DNA from: Porphyra umbilicalis | Taxonomy: Eukaryota > Rhodophyta > Bangiophyceae > Bangiales > Bangiaceae | Direction: 5' to 3' | Length of the DNA: 64,000 nt | NCBI GenBank assembly: GCA_002049455.2 | Contig: KV918922.1 | Location: 102,753-166,752 of the forward strand | Shown: positions 10,083-20,880 of the stretch, one piece after another | Position numbering within the stretch: the first letter of the stretch is position 1 | Layout: each line of letters starts with the position of its first letter | Program-made: the position numbers and the translations under genes | The notes under the pieces: generated by a model | The model's input: the letters and a program-made list of their open reading frames with translations, nothing else | Database searches by the model: none | What the model was told of the DNA's origin: nothing

Positions 10083-11064
10083 CAGCCAACTGTTCCGGTC
10101 GCGTTGTCGGCACACGAGCCGCGTGCGGAGTTGGCGATTGCCTTTATGCTGCCGCTTTTTGCACGCGTCGTGTTGGCTGTCTCGCGGGCGGGGTGCCGGT
10201 CGCCGGCGGTTGATCGCCTCTACTATTCGACGCTCGCCAAGGAGAGAATAGAAAAGTAGAGTCCTCGTCTTGTTTTTGTATGCTTTGCTAGGTTGTTTCT
10301 TGGGGTTGTTTCTTCGAAAAGCACACTTCGTACGAACTCGGCTGGTCGACGCTTCAGTGCCTCACCGCGTGTCGGTGCTGTTGTGATTCGCGCCTGAGGG
10401 TATCCTCGGCAGTTGGGTCCTCCGCTGTCGAGTATCCGACCGAATCCAGCACACACACTGCCCTCACTTCTCTGTCGAGTACGCCAGTGATCTCAGTGAT
10501 ACGCGACGACCCCCTGGGCGGACGGAGAAACAGCCGTCCTCGTTGGTACGAGGATGACACCCGGCATGTTGACGTAACATTATTGTTCTTTGGTTTCGCG
10601 AGGCGCCTGTTGCCAGATGGCTTCAACACCCATCCACAGCTCTCGTGACAAGAAAATGCCTCATTATGCTCAACATACCGACACACCGAGTCTGCCTCGC
10701 AGACCCTACCAAAAACGCGGGCGTACGCCCAAGCAGCGACAGAACTGGCACCAACTTATATCACTGCCACTCACAACCCAAAAGGGAGCCGCCATGCTCA
10801 GCCCAGGGCACGGAACCAATACAACAAAACAAGCTACGAAAACAAAAAATCACTGTACACGAGGCGCAATGACGCGGCCGCACGCCCATAAGAACGCAGC
10901 CTGGTGGCAAGCGCGGAGACCACAGCCAAGATGGTACATCGCGCTTGCCCGACACGCACGTACAGCCCACGCCCCATCGACCAACCGCGAGGAAGGACGC
11001 GTGAGCAATCCGAGGCGGTACACTCCCCCCCACGGGCTCCAAAGCAGAGCCCGTGGGCACGTCT
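10083..11064. other. EF-1alpha 3' region and intergenic spacer
   Basis: The first ~200 bp is the likely 3'UTR, T-rich with GAATAGAAAAG near 10246. The remainder has moderate GC and no ORF that looks coding on either strand. Confidence 0.5.
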
Positions 11065-11730
11065 CTACCTGCGCAGCGGTTTAAACGGCGCATCCACGTC
11101 CACGTGGAAGTCCATGGGCAGCGCCGCCGGCATTGGCAACGGCAGCCCAAGGGCGCTGTCGCTACCGTGGCTGCTGCCCGCATCGTCTTCCCTGCCCCCA
11201 AAGTCGACGTCCAGCACCCCGGTGGGGCTGCCGCCGCTCCACCCAGAAGACGACTCACAGTCGTCGTCGTCCACATCCATTGCGCCGCCGGTGACGGCCG
11301 CGGCAAGCGCATCGACCGACCCCCGCGAACCGCTGCTGCCACACCGCCGCTCGTGGCGGAACAGCTTGCGACCGCCGGCAGCGGTGCCCGCCCAGCCGCA
11401 CCAGCGGCAGCGGGGCTTGAAAATGTCACCGACCAGGGCCGACACGGACGCGTAGTCGGCCGCTTCGGCCTTGACGTTCGCCCGCACATCGCGACGGGGC
11501 GGCGGCGGGGGGCGGCCGAGGCCCCCACGGCCGACCTTGACGGTCACGCCCAGTGGTTCGACAAGCGCCCCCGGTGTGGAGTCGGCACCCAGCGGCAGGC
11601 CGGGGGTGTAGCCGAGGCGCATGAGCATGTCAAAACCAACATTGCCACGAGAGAGTGCCAAGTCATCGTACGTCGTCGAGACGGTTTGCTTGGGGGTGGT
11701 GTACGACCGGCGCCGAGGCACTGGTACGGG
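11065..11730 (-). CDS. G-patch domain protein, exon 2 (main exon)
   Basis: The main exon (221 codons with the stop excluded) of a two-exon gene. After a Thr/Ser-rich start it contains a G-patch: NVGFDMLMRLGYTPGLPLG, then GALVEPLGVTVKVGRGGLG. This glycine-rich RNA/helicase-partner module is typical of splicing and RNP factors that activate DEAH helicases. It is followed by a Cys/His cluster CRWCGWAGTAAGGRKLFRH.RRC, which could be a C2HC-type finger, then an acidic region and a short C-terminus. The splice acceptor is TTTGACAG just above 11730. Joining to the small first exon gives a protein of about 234 residues. The placement of G-patch before a finger is reminiscent of small GPATCH proteins; the exact orthologue is unknown. 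Confidence 0.75.
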   Translation of the reverse strand, partial: PVPVPRRRSYTTPKQTVSTTYDDLALSRGNVGFDMLMRLGYTPGLPLGADSTPGALVEPLGVTVKVGRGGLGRPPPPPRRDVRANVKAEAADYASVSALVGDIFKPRCRWCGWAGTAAGGRKLFRHERRCGSSGSRGSVDALAAAVTGGAMDVDDDDCESSSGWSGGSPTGVLDVDFGGREDDAGSSHGSDSALGLPLPMPAALPMDFHVDVDAPFKPLRR

Positions 11731-12052
11731 CTGTCAAACGTGAAAAGAACCATGAAGACAAAGCACAAACGAGAACAAAAGTGGGGTGTCAAGAGCAGCA
11801 CCGCCAGGGCGCGGAAGCAGAAGGAGCGGCGAGAAGAACACAGAGAGAGAAAGACCAGAGGCAAAGCAGCGAGCGAATCGCTGGGGACGAGAAACGCGAT
11901 TAGCGTACAATAACATGACGCTGGCCAGCAGACACTGGTCCCTTGAGTCTCCCGCAGTGTACCGCCCGCACTGCTTGTCCGTGTCCCTCCCCCGCTGCAA
12001 CCACCTCTGCACGCCGCACACGAGGGCGAGGAGGGTAGGAAGGTCAGCTCAC

Positions 12053-12091
12053 CTGAGGCACCGACCGTCCACACCCGGAATCGCCCGCCAT
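12053..12091 (-). CDS. G-patch domain protein, exon 1 (13 codons)
   Basis: The first exon encodes only MAGDSGCGRSVPQ from the ATG at 12091 and ends in CAG followed by the consensus donor GTGAGC. The 322-bp intron (11731-12052) joins it in phase 0 to the exon carrying the G-patch. The exon itself is too short to detect by ORF length; support comes from the donor, the phase match and the lack of an ATG upstream of the G-patch in the main exon. Confidence 0.65.
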
Positions 12092-13078
12092 GATGGCGGG
12101 TCCCAAAGCCACGGGGGAGCAACAACGCCCTCAAGACCAGACGACGCCGCCAGGGAGGGGACTTCAGAACAGCAGAGGGGGGGCGGGGGATAGAGGCGGA
12201 GGCAACGCCCCAAGACGCCACCGTCACGAGGCCGCAACCACAACACCGAGCAATGTGGGAGACACTAAGTGAGGGCAAGGTGACAGTGGGCAAAGAAACG
12301 GCGGTCACCTGCTGCCACTGGTGTTGCGGGCCCAGGTGCCAAATAGCGCGGTACGTCCTTGTCACTGCCGATGTCGACGCTACGAACGGGCCAACGGCAG
12401 CATGCAGCGACCAACACGCCAGCGCAGCGCGCGTGCGCCCCAGGTGCGTGTCCTACCGCGCGATGACCCAAGATGGCCGACACACAGCGTGGCGACGGGG
12501 CCAGCTTCCCAGGGCGGGCCGACGGCCGACTGCCGACAGGGTGGCTCGAGCGGCACTGCGGGCCTGCACCCGTCGATGGAGCGGGGTGGTGGCGCGGCTA
12601 CCGCGTTGCCGACCTCGACTGAGCACGCGTGGAGGGAGTGACGGGGCGGGAGCGGGCGGGCCTGGCGGGGAGCGGGCCGCGCGATGCTCCAGGGGGAGTG
12701 GGGGAGGAGGGGCAGGAGGGGTGGCGCTCGAGGTGCAGCGCTACACGGCCGTTGGGTGACGGTGCGGTCTGAGAGGCTGTGTAGGGGGGGGGGGCGAGGC
12801 TGACAGGCGAGCACCGCCAGGGGAGTGGAAGGCGCAGAGGCGGGGTCACTGCGGCCCGTCGCCCCTCTCTCCACTTGCACCCGCGCCCTGGGGCGCGTTG
12901 GCGGCCGCAGGGGGCGGGGGGTGCAGCGTGGCGTTGCGGGAGGGGAGGATCGCTGGCAGAGCCGCTGGTGGGGTCGTGGCCCCGCTGGACCAGCACCCGT
13001 CGCGGTGGCTGGCGGGCGGGCAGTCCCGAGGGCGGCCGGGTGGGGGCCGCGGAGCTCCCTCCCACCGCCTGACGGGGA
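12092..13078. other. GC-rich intergenic DNA
   Basis: Purine/pyrimidine-skewed GC-rich sequence with ORFs in most frames, as expected from composition alone. None shows a plausible protein. The left end contains the upstream region of the G-patch gene. Confidence 0.4.
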
Positions 13079-15524
13079 CGAGGGGCCGCCTCGGGGCGTC
13101 GGGGGCCCACGCACCATGCACGTAGGATAATCGGATACTGAGACGAATTCCTGTCCAGTCGTTACAACTCGAAAATTGTAACGACTGGCTACCACGGCTT
13201 CCTCAGGACGGCTCTCAGCCATCCTTGTAACGATTGGATATGCGTGCTCCACGTGCATTCACTCTGATCCACACAGTTATCCGCGTCCCACCACACATTG
13301 AAATATTTAAGCCATTCCAAAGCTGGCTCCGATTTCAACCCCTCTTCAGTGCATGTGTAGCGCATGTCCTTGATTATCTGCAAGATTTTCATATGGGATT
13401 TTATGACTTCCGCCCTTGGTACCTAAAGGCATCAGTACGAACCCCAGATGAGTTCTAAGGAACTAATACTCTCTGGCGATTCAGGCCCCAGAGCATCGCG
13501 CCCTCAGGGTGCCCCCCCCAGCGGTGTGCGGCCGAACAGCCTCGTCAATAAAACACTTCTCCCGGCCTCGTCCCATTTCTATGCTCACCCACATCCCTTT
13601 CCCACCGACGGCGCAATTCCAAGGACGCTCGTGATGTGTCTGTGCTTGTTGAAAACGCCGCGATTAAACCCCGGCGTTGCGCACGCTACCTTGCATCGAA
13701 GGTTTCGACACTGTGCATCTCTTTTCTGTATACTGCGCGCACGTTCGTGTATCCAGTTTGCACCACCCCACCACGAGAAAAGTGAACATTCTATGGTGTA
13801 CGATCAATAGGTACCAACGCAGAAATCGCGCCGTGCCGCCAGTCCGCGCTTCATCATGCCCCCAGTCCACGCTTGTCTGCGAGGCCGCCGTGTTCGGAAC
13901 AGTCATAGTTAAGACAATCCGTAGCATTTAGGTTGACTGAACAATAGTTTATTCGTGGTCCAGAGGGCGCATGACAAATACGTAATTCTAATACTTTCTT
14001 GGTTCTTTGGCGATGCTGTCATCGCCGCTGTCAGGGTGGGTGAAGCGTCTCGCATGTCGGGCCGTGTGTTCATATTGTTGGTATATCGGTAAATTTGATC
14101 GGTAAGGGTCTCGGTATCCTGATCAATAGTCGGTATCGTCCATTTTCTCAATGGTCGGTACAGGTCTGTAATGTAATAATATTCGTATTTAATCCTGGGA
14201 GAGCTCGACCGACGCCACACACCGGGCGAGGCACTCACCGGTCCCATTAGTCGCCGACCAGATAGACCAGCAAAACAGCCACGATGCAATATTGATCGCA
14301 CAAGACACCCGCGTCTAGTATGCAGGCCCTCCTGCTTCAGTCCAGCTCGCCTCCTCTGCTTAAGCAAGCGAGTCCTCTGCCCTTTCAAAAAGATGCCTGG
14401 GTATCCCCAAGAGGTAGTGTTGCGGCTGCGGAACTTCCGCGCCACCAAGTTTCCTTTGCGTCATCATGTTGGTAGCAGAGTGGGCGAGCGGTATGTTGTC
14501 GATGTATGTGCCTTGATGTGTGGGGAATGTATGGCGCGCTGTGGTACGCAGGAGTATTATTGGTGGGGAGGCGAAGGGATGGATCCGAGCTTGTCCAGGT
14601 CAGACACAGTCGAGGCCGTGGTGCTACTTGGGTGGAGTGCAGAGGCGGGAGGTTGGTATGGTTGGGGTCATGCGGTGGTTGTTGCACTGTGTGGATGAGG
14701 GTGCGGACGCGAGTGGGGCTCTAACCACATATGCCACAAAATCGGAAACTTTATGAAACGTGAGACTACCGAGATATCGGTACAAAATCGATAAATAAGT
14801 ATTCCGATTGGAAAAGAGCATTCATCGCAATGTTCGGTAGATGCCAACCTTAGTGGCCACGCCCTGACGGTCCAGAAACACAGAGCGACGGGACAGCTAC
14901 GCATCGCGCGTCTGAGATGAGAACGTCCGCGAGATGCCATTGGCAACACGCCAGGTCTGACGTCATACTGTCATGTGAACTTTCATCCACCTCATCCAGC
15001 CTGATACTGTGCATTCTATTCCGCGTATTTTGCAACGACTTCGGCAAATGAAGTATTATACCTTTGCGACATTAGGAATGTAACCCCCGCATCCTTATCT
15101 AAGAAAGACAGACGTTTCAAACTAAACTCCTAACGCATCAGCCGATGAAAGACTGTATGAAAAACAAAGAAGACAACAGTGACCAACTCCGTAAGAGAGG
15201 CTCACATATAAGAGCGCTACTGATCCATGTTCTCCGCAACCCAGCTTAGTACCAGTCGCCAAAAATTGGAACGTGATCGGCCGGTAGGAAGAGCATGAGA
15301 GGAAAAGTTGCGAGCCCACTCACTGGCAGCGAGTTACTGTGAAGTGTGCGAAAGATTTTCTCCATTTGCAGGCTCCAGTGAGGTGCCCAGAGCCCCTATT
15401 TCGAATTGTGAAATGATCCGCCGGATAGTGAAGTGGCCCCCATCCTTCTCTCTCGGTCGAATTCAAATGCTGAATAACGCTACGTGCATGAAACATGGGC
15501 CTCGAGGGGCCGCCTCGGGGCGTC
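13079..15524. other. Low-GC island bounded by a 22-bp direct repeat
   Basis: GC content falls sharply compared with both flanks. A 22-bp sequence (13079-13100) recurs exactly at 15503-15524 in the same orientation. Just inside, CATGCACGTAG (13115-13125) and its inverse CTACGTGCATG (15480-15490) face each other. This is the layout of an old insertion, though no transposase is recognisable. A 13-bp inverted repeat lies at 13155-13188. A minus-strand run of about 70 open codons (13190-13421) reads like a protein fragment but matches no family I know. Confidence 0.4.
13155..13188. repeat. Perfect 13-bp inverted repeat with 8-bp loop
   Basis: CCAGTCGTTACAA at 13155-13167 is mirrored by TTGTAACGACTGG at 13176-13188. 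A third, diverged arm (TTGTAACGATTGG) lies at about 13225-13237. It could be a MITE terminus or a hairpin. Confidence 0.8.
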
Positions 15525-16374
15525 CCACCCAGCTGGGGCCCCTTCCCGACCACAAGTGGAGGACCGGATGCGCACCTGCAAGCCGAACCGGTGCGCAGAC
15601 GATTCAAACCAGAGGCATCTGGTGCATCTTTGGGAGCGAGATCCATGATGACCGGATAAAGTAACTGGTCGTCAAAATACACATGCTCCGCCTATCACAA
15701 GAATACATCATCCGGCCAGAGCCACGCCGATCTACGTACGGCACACCGATGTCTCACTGTAAATAGAAAAGTATGAGTCATCGGTGAAAAATACCCAACA
15801 GCTGTGAATCATCTCTCTCTCTGACGATAGGGACACGTTGAATTTTCACGGCAAAAGGTCGTGTCGCTCGAAAGCCCGGGCTCGCCGGTTTTCGCATGGC
15901 GGGCGTCAACGCCCGCGCCCACGCCCGCCGCCCCCGCCCGTCGACCGAGCCACCGCCGCCATCGCCGACGGTGGCGCATCCCCCCCCCCGCCGACTCCCG
16001 CCGACGCCCCCCCTTCAGCCAATGCAGTCGCCCCCCGCGGCTGCACCGCGGCGCCGCGCGCGCCGCGCCGCCGCCCGTGCGGGCACCCACCGCCGTGGAG
16101 CGGCCCGCCGCCCACGGCGGGGGCTCCCCCGCGGCGCCGGGCGCCCGCGCGCCGCCCCGCGCCGCCGCCGTCGGGCCGGCGACGCGCGGCGCGCACCCGG
16201 GGGACCCCGCTGCCGTCCCTGGCGGCGGCGCGCCACCCCGCCTCACCCCCCGACGGCGGGGGTGCGAGCGGGTGGCCGCCGCTGCCGACGGGGCAGAGGG
16301 GGCCGGTGGAAACCCCCCCCCCGCCGCCGCGCGCGCCGCCGCTGTGTCGGCAGCCGGGGGGGCACGGCCCCCCC

Positions 16375-16438
16375 CCCGCCCACCCGACCGACGCGCCACA
16401 AGCGTAGACGCGCCACAAGCGTCGGTCGGGTGGGCGGG
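16375..16438. repeat. Perfect 20-bp inverted repeat around a duplicated 15-mer
   Basis: The arms 16375-16394 and 16419-16438 are exact reverse complements. Between and overlapping them ACGCGCCACAAGCGT occurs twice in direct orientation (16391-16405 and 16408-16422). Confidence 0.85.
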
Positions 16439-16782
16439 GGGGCCTGCACGAGTGGCGGCGGTGCCTCGGTCGGCAGCCTCTGATGACGGGGGGGCACGTC
16501 TGCGGCGGCGCGGTGGACACCGCGCGCGCATCCGTGGCCGCGGGTGGCGTCTGACGCGCGCCCCCGCGCGCGGGCGGCGGCTGCTCGACGCGCGGGGCGG
16601 CCGGGCGGCCGCGGACAGCGGCACCCGCCGCCAGTGGCGCCGCCCGCGTGCCGGCGGTGGGGGCACGGCGGGGGCACCCCCCGACCGGCCGCCGCCACCG
16701 ACGGGGTGTCGGTCACCCCCGCCGCCACCGGCCGACGGGCGGCGTGCGCGACGCGGCGGCCGCGGCGGGGCCCCCGCCGCCG

Positions 16783-16813
<31 letters not shown>

Positions 16814-17377
16814 GTCGGGGCCACCCCCGCACCCCCCGACCGGTGCGCGGTGGCGCACCGCCCGCGGGGTGCCCCCCCGCCGACGGGGAGGGCCCCACTT
16901 CCTCCCCCCGCGCGGGGGGCGGGCGGCGCCCCCCGCGACGCGCGGGCGGGTTTCCCAACCACGCACGCGGTAGCACCGCAATGCCGCCGCCGCCGTCGGC
17001 GGCGGTGACGGCCGCGCGGCCGCCCCCGCCCCGCCGGCGGACCGCCGGCGGGCGCTTTCCTCCCCCCCCCCCCCCTTCCCGGGGCGGCCGCCGCGCCGCC
17101 GCCGCTGCGCGCGCCGCGCCGCGCCGCCGCCGCCGCTGCGCGCGCCCGCCCCGCGACGTGGGCGGCGGGGCGGGCGGCGGGGGGGGGGCGCGGGGGGGCC
17201 GTCGCGCGCGCCCCCCCAACCCCCCGACGCGCCGCAGCGGCGGCCGCGACCGGGGGGGCCAGACGGGCGGGGCGTCGGGATTGGGGCGGGGGGGGGGGGG
17301 GGGCACGGGCGCGGGGCCTCCCCGCCCCCGCCGCGGGGTGGGGGCGCCGCCGCAGACGCGGCGGCGGGCGGCGACCG

Positions 17378-17886
17378 GTCGGTGCACCGCGGGCAACCGC
17401 AGCAAGCGTTGCACGGCACGCGGCGGCAGACGCGTCGGCGGTGCCGCCCCGTGCCGTGCCACGCCGCGCCACGCCGCGCCGTGCCGCGCTGTGCGGTGCC
17501 GCGCAGTGCGGTGCCACGCCGCGCCGTGCCGCGCAGTGACGTGCCGCGCAGTGGCGTGCCGCGCAGTGGCATGCCGCGCAGTGGCGTGCCGCGCAGTGGC
17601 GTGCCGCGCAGTGCTGTGCCGCGCTGTGCTGTGTCGCGCAGTGTCGTGCCGTGCAGTACCGTGCCGCGCAGTACCGTGCCGCGCGGTACCGTGCCGCGCT
17701 GTACCGTGTCGCGCGCTGTGCCGTGCCGCCCTGTGCCGCGCCGCGCACTGCCGTGCCGCGCCGCCGCGCCGCCGCGCGCTGTGCCGCGCTGTGCCGCGCG
17801 CCGGCGGCGCGCGCGCCGCCGACGCGTCTGCCGCGACGGGCAGGCAAGCGTGCAACGCTTGGCGCCTTGGCCCCCGGTGCACCGAC
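17378..17886. repeat. 15-bp minisatellite flanked by a long imperfect inverted repeat
   Basis: About 17440-17790 is a degenerate tandem array of a 15-bp unit (GCCGCGCAGTGGCGT type), with the most regular units at 17530-17700. The flanks 17378-17441 and 17816-17886 are inverted copies of one another in blocks: GTCGGTGCACCG versus CGGTGCACCGAC, GCAAGCGTTGCACG versus CGTGCAACGCTT, and a perfect 16-bp block GCAGACGCGTCGGCGG versus CCGCCGACGCGTCTGC. The whole could extrude as a large stem-loop. Confidence 0.85.
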
Positions 17887-18862
17887 GCGTCGCCGCCCGA
17901 GCGGGCGCCGTCGGTGGGTCCGCCCCCCGTCCGTCGCACCCCCCGCTTCCCCCCCCCCCCTGCCCCTGCCGCGCACGCGCCTGCCGCCGCCGCGCGCGCC
18001 TCCACCGCCCCGCTGTCAGTGGCGGGGCGGCGGCTGCCGCCGCCCCCCGCCGCGGCGGCCCGCCCCCCCCCGCCCGCCGACGGGCGGTCCGGCGTGGCAC
18101 GCGCCCGCCGGGCGCCACCGCCGCCGCCGCCGCCGCCGCCGCCGCGGGTGCCGCTGCCAGTGGGCGCCGCCGCCCCCGCCGCGCGCCGCGCCCCCCGCCC
18201 GCCGCGGCGGGGTGCCCCGCCGCCGCCAACGTCGGGGGGGGGGGGGGGGGGGGTCGTTGGCCTGCGAGCGTCCCCTCCCCCCCTCCACGCCCCCGTATCC
18301 GTTGGGGGCGGGCGGCCGGCGTGGCCGCCCGCCCGCCCGCCCGCCCGCCCCTTCCCCCCCCACCGCGACGGGCGGCGGGGATAGGGCGCCCGCCCCTGAC
18401 ACGGGCACCCCCGGCGGCGCGGGGGGCGGCACGCGCGGCGACGCCGGCCGCGGGGCGGGGGGGGAGGCCGCCACCCGTGGCGCGCCCGTGCGGCGGCGCG
18501 GGTGGGGGGGGGGGGAGGGGGGGGGGGGGGGGGGGGCGCGGCGCCACCGCCCCCACCGTCCATGGCGGGCGCGCCCGTGGGCGCGGCCGTCGGCGGCCGC
18601 TGCGGGGCGGCGGCGCCGCGGCGGCGGTCGGGCGCGTGCGGGGGGGGGGGACGGGCGGTGGGGGGATAAAGGCGGCGGCGGCCGCCGCGGCGGTGGCGTC
18701 TGGTCGAGCCCACCAACACGGCGCGCCGAGGGAGCCCGACAGCCGGTGGGGTGCCCTTCTCTTGCCTCCCCCGCCCGCGCCGCCGCCGCCGCCGACCTCC
18801 CGACCGCCGCCGGCCGACGGGTGCACCGGCGGCCGACGACGCCCCCCCGGCGGCCCGCCGCC

Positions 18863-19554
18863 ATGGGCCCCCGCCTCCGCCTCGCCGCCGCGGCGCTCCT
18901 CGCCGCCGCCACCGTCACGACCACGACGACCGCCGCCGTCGCCGCCGCCGGCGCCACCCCCCCCGCCGCCTCTGCGCCCGTCCCCTCCCCCGCAGCGGCC
19001 CTCTTCCCCCCCCCCCCCGGACGGTCGACCGCCAAGCGTCGGTGCCCGGCGGCGGCGGCGGCCGCCGCCCCCCCCCCGCTGTTGGACGCGGGGCTCCCGC
19101 CGCTGCTGCCGCTCCACCCGCCTCTGCGAAGGCCGCCGGCTGCCGACGTGCCGGTGGGAGCGCCGCGGCGGCGCCCCCCCCGCGCGCGTGTGCACCCCCG
19201 CCCTGTGCGAGCGCGTCACGTGCACGCCGCTCGGGGGCGCGGGGACGGCCACGCGCCGCCCGACGCCGACGCCGACGCCGTGGGTGCTCGGCACCGCCCT
19301 CAGCCGCTGCACGGCGTCCACCCGCCGCCGGCGCAAGGAGGTGCGGGACCTGTCGGCGGCCGAGCGCCGCCGCTTCACGGGCGCCGTGTCGGCGCTGCTC
19401 GCGTCGGGGGTGTACGCCACGTTTGTGCCCCTGCACGCCGCGTCGGCGGCGGGGGCCCACGGGGGGGCCGCCTTCTTCCCGTGGCACCGCCTGTTTTTGC
19501 TCGAGTTTGAGGACGCCCTCCGCTCCATCGACCCGCGCGTGACGCTGCCGTACT
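18863..19554 (+). CDS. Secreted tyrosinase, exon 1 (signal peptide and CuA site)
   Basis: The ATG at 18863 opens a signal peptide (MGPRLRLAAAALLAAATV). The continuation into the catalytic domain is in another frame, so a 1-base error in one of the C runs (about 19009-19018, 19067 or 19175) or a small intron is needed. The catalytic-frame part begins near a Cys-rich CTPALCERVTC and shows the tyrosinase helix preceding CuA, then the three CuA histidines in PLHAASAAGAHGG and FFPWHRLFLLEFE, and DPRVTLPY at the exon end. Tyrosinases are type-3 copper oxidases acting on phenols. The donor GTGCGT at 19555 cuts the Trp codon of the LPYWDW motif. Exact 5' structure is uncertain. Confidence 0.7.
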
Positions 19555-19866
19555 GTGCGTTGGGGGGGGGGGGGGGGGGGGGGGTGCGGCGTGCTTGGGG
19601 TGGGGGGGGGGGGGGCGACGCAAAGAGGAGAGGGACCACCGCCGTGCGTTGCCTGCCTGTGGCCGTGCGGTGCCTGCCGCCCGCGCATGGCGCTCGGGCG
19701 GGCGTGACGCGGCAGCAACTCACCCCCCCCCCGCCCGCGCTCTGCTCCGACCGCCGCGTGCGCCGCGCGCCTCCCCGCCCCCACCCCCTGATTGACTGTG
19801 CTTGCGCTGCCCCCCCCCCCCCCCCCCCACGCCGCCCCGTCTCTGCGGCGCCGCCCCCCACCGCAG

Positions 19867-20219
19867 GGGACTGGTCGATCGACGCGTTGGCGCCCGAGCG
19901 GTCGCCCGTGTGGGGCCCGAGCCTCCTCGGCGGCGCCACGCCCGGCGGGTGCATCCCCAATGGCCCCTTTGCCAACGCGCGCGCCGTCTTTCGCACCCCC
20001 CACTGCGTGCGGCGGGGCTTTACGAGCGCCGCGCCCGGGCGCACCCCGTCCATGGACGGCATTACGTTTGACGAGCCGCCGGTGCTCCGCGCGCTCATCC
20101 TCGGGCGCACCTCGTACGCGGCCTTTACCGAGGCGATCGAGTGGTCCCACGGCGGGCCGCACTCGGCCATTGGGGGGGCCCAGCTGACAACCAATGAGGG
20201 CGACATGTCTTTTGTGCCG
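19867..20219 (+). CDS. Secreted tyrosinase, exon 2 (first CuB histidines)
   Basis: The acceptor CCGCAG at 19861-19866 restores LPYWDW exactly across the junction (T from exon 1 plus GG), which is strong proof of the 312-bp intron. The exon encodes the middle of the type-3 copper domain and the CuB motif SHGGPHSAIGG, whose H-x3-H spacing matches the family, and ends in GDMSFVP. The donor is GTACGT at 20220. The exon contributes 353 bases and leaves phase 0. Confidence 0.88.
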
Positions 20220-20451
20220 GTACGTGGGGGGGGGGGGGGGTCGGCTGGGGTGGGGGGGGGGGGGGGGGGGGTGGCCCGCGGGCGTGCGCGGGGCGCCCGA
20301 CGCCGGATGTTTTGTGGGTTTGACGGACCATCGAGGCGGGCCGCTAACACCCCGCGCGTGACCCCGCTGTGGTGCGGCTGGCCGCCCCCTCCCTCCCCCC
20401 CCCCACCCGTCTCGGTCCACCCCCCCCCCCCGCCCCCCTTCCCCCCCCCAG

Positions 20452-20880
20452 ACGTCCCCCAACGACCCCGCCTTTTACCTCCACCACGCCTTCATCGACT
20501 ACCTGTGGGCGCGGCGGCAGGCCGCCCCCGGCCGCTCCGCGAACGAGTATGGGGGCACCAACCGCGGGGGGCGCCCCGCGCGGTCGTCTGACCGGCTGTC
20601 CCCCTTTGGCCGCGCGACCGTTGCCAGCACCTTTTCCCTCCCGTGCGTCACGTACGCGGAGCCGCGCGCCACCACGAGCCCGCGGCGGCCCGTGCAGCGG
20701 CGCTCGCGCTTGGCGGCGCTCCGCGTGGGCGCCGTCGTTGACGCGCGCCGCGTGCGGCGCGAAGCCGCGCAAGCGGCCTTTGCGCGCTCGAGCGGCCTGG
20801 GGGCGGCGGCCGTGGCGCGCGCGCGGCGTACGGTTGTGGCCGCGTCGGACGGGGCGGTGGCGGCGGGGACGCTGGATTAG
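20452..20880 (+). CDS. Secreted tyrosinase, exon 3 (last CuB histidine and C-terminus)
   Basis: Begins after CCCCAG at 20446-20451 and continues TSPNDPAFYLHHAFIDYLWA, the conserved block with the final CuB histidine. The C-terminal ~100 residues are basic and Ala-rich and do not show the second Cys-rich or transmembrane domain found in vertebrate tyrosinases. Stop TAG at 20878-20880. All six expected copper ligands are present over the three exons, so the enzyme should be functional if exon 1 is intact. Confidence 0.88.
   Translation, partial: TSPNDPAFYLHHAFIDYLWARRQAAPGRSANEYGGTNRGGRPARSSDRLSPFGRATVASTFSLPCVTYAEPRATTSPRRPVQRRSRLAALRVGAVVDARRVRREAAQAAFARSSGLGAAAVARARRTVVAASDGAVAAGTLD

Larger units (their letters stand above)
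15525..18862. other. Extreme-GC region without recognisable genes
   Basis: From about 15820 the sequence is almost devoid of A and T, with many C and G runs. Every frame on both strands is open for long distances (for example 1513 codons across 15809-20350), which is a compositional artefact: the translations are Ala/Arg/Pro/Gly strings and cross the introns of the tyrosinase gene. It contains a 20-bp inverted repeat (16375-16438) and the minisatellite at 17440-17790. Confidence 0.6.

Noticed and set aside
8676-10115. 479-codon minus-strand frame opposite EF-1alpha
   Set aside because: Mirror frame of a codon-biased gene; no independent motif.
13909-14448. 179-codon minus-strand frame in the low-GC island
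   Set aside because: No motif, mixed composition and overlapping frames; not supportable as a gene.
17440-17790. Regular repeats considered as a CRISPR array
   Set aside because: 15-bp head-to-tail units without spacers, in eukaryotic DNA.
15809-20350. 1513-codon minus-strand open frame
   Set aside because: It crosses the tyrosinase exons and introns in antisense and translates to Ala/Arg/Pro/Gly strings; length is explained by near-absence of A/T.
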